This document shows, piece after piece, positions 30,914 to 30,994 of a stretch of DNA of 30,994 nt; the stretch's first letter is position 1; each line of letters opens with the position of its first letter. A program made the translations under genes and the position numbers. The DNA is from an uncultured Verrucomicrobiota bacterium. GTDB taxonomy: Bacteria; Verrucomicrobiota; Kiritimatiellia; RFP12; UBA1067. A model generated the notes under the pieces. The model did no database searches. It saw only the letters and a program-made list of their open reading frames with translations, and was not told the origin of the DNA. Location of the stretch: positions 1-30,994 of the forward strand of contig CALYRV010000008.1 of NCBI GenBank assembly GCA_945483525.1, written 5' to 3'.

Positions 30914-30939
30914 AAAAAACCGCGGCAGTTTAGCCGCGG
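30913..30939 (-). terminator. Rho-independent terminator of the gene beyond the right edge
   Basis: On the minus strand: CCGCGGC stem, TAAACT loop, GCCGCGG stem (30920-30926 with 30933-30939), then seven T (30913-30919). A textbook intrinsic terminator for leftward transcription. Confidence 0.85.
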
Positions 30940-30942
30940 CTC

Positions 30943-30994
30943 TTATCCCACTTTTTTGAATTGATGCACGCAAAGCTTTCGAGCCGGGGGCGAT
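30943..30994 (-). CDS. Possible C-terminal end of an unknown gene (cut by window edge)
   Basis: A minus frame is open from the right edge and ends in TAA at 30943-30945, 3 bp before the terminator stem, with the last residues CVHQFKKVG. The two other minus frames are also open here, so the reading frame is not certain. The terminator shows that some gene ends here. No family can be named from 16 codons. Confidence 0.3.
   Translation of the reverse strand, partial: SPPARKLCVHQFKKVG

Noticed and set aside
28363..30933. An 856-codon open frame on the plus strand
   Set aside because: It is the antisense shadow of the GH78 gene in GC-rich DNA; the minus frame has a signal peptide and GH78 motifs, the plus frame has none.

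Overview
The window looks like a chromosomal segment of a bacterium from the PVC superphylum, most likely Kiritimatiellota, Lentisphaerota or Verrucomicrobiota. This rests on the gene content (MoxR/DUF58/Bat cluster, a RecA-ComM-ComEC-DUF2851 cluster, a secreted GH78 enzyme), on lysine/glutamate-rich membrane-anchored coiled-coil proteins, and on many short heptanucleotide repeats. No rRNA or tRNA gene was seen, so this placement is an inference. Almost every gene is on the minus strand. The clear plus-strand genes are a RelB-type antitoxin and one secreted protein.

Layout. 1-584: N-terminal part of a SAM-dependent methyltransferase that runs off the left edge through a heptamer repeat. 756-1621: an AbiEii-type nucleotidyltransferase toxin with a DUF6922-type partner. 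1890-6040: a tightly coupled four-gene operon (secreted zinc-finger protein, anchored coiled-coil protein, trypsin-like protease, second anchored coiled-coil protein). It is preceded by about 370 nt of highly structured RNA with its own promoter (6062-6442), the most unusual part of the window. 6553-6947: an orphan RelB-like antitoxin followed by the stump of its toxin gene. 7101-15391: one long co-oriented run, read right to left as dtd, cmk, rnhB, an NYN-domain gene, dnaG, moxR, a DUF58 gene, a DUF4381-like gene and batA, ending in a strong hairpin. 15443-17386: two secreted proteins of unknown function flanking a pair of GGGGACTGTCCCC palindromes.

17562-24504: a seven-gene DNA-uptake and recombination operon, read right to left as a RhuM-like gene, comM, a possible Whirly/PC4-fold ssDNA-binding protein, yraN, recA, a DUF2851 gene and comEC. 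Its upstream region carries three direct repeats spaced exactly 11 bp, next to an orphan OmpR/PhoB-type response regulator (24623-25300). 25342-28245: murA (with the Asp variant of the catalytic Cys) and pgi. 28387-30897: a secreted GH78 alpha-L-rhamnosidase-like enzyme, with the terminator of the next gene fused to its promoter.

Two genome-wide habits show up. Promoters share an extended -10 element, TGNTATAAT, usually with no clear -35, and in three or four cases the start codon lies where transcription should begin (leaderless mRNA). Tandem heptamers (CTGCACC, GGTTCGT and relatives) fill gaps between genes and also lie in frame inside three coding regions.
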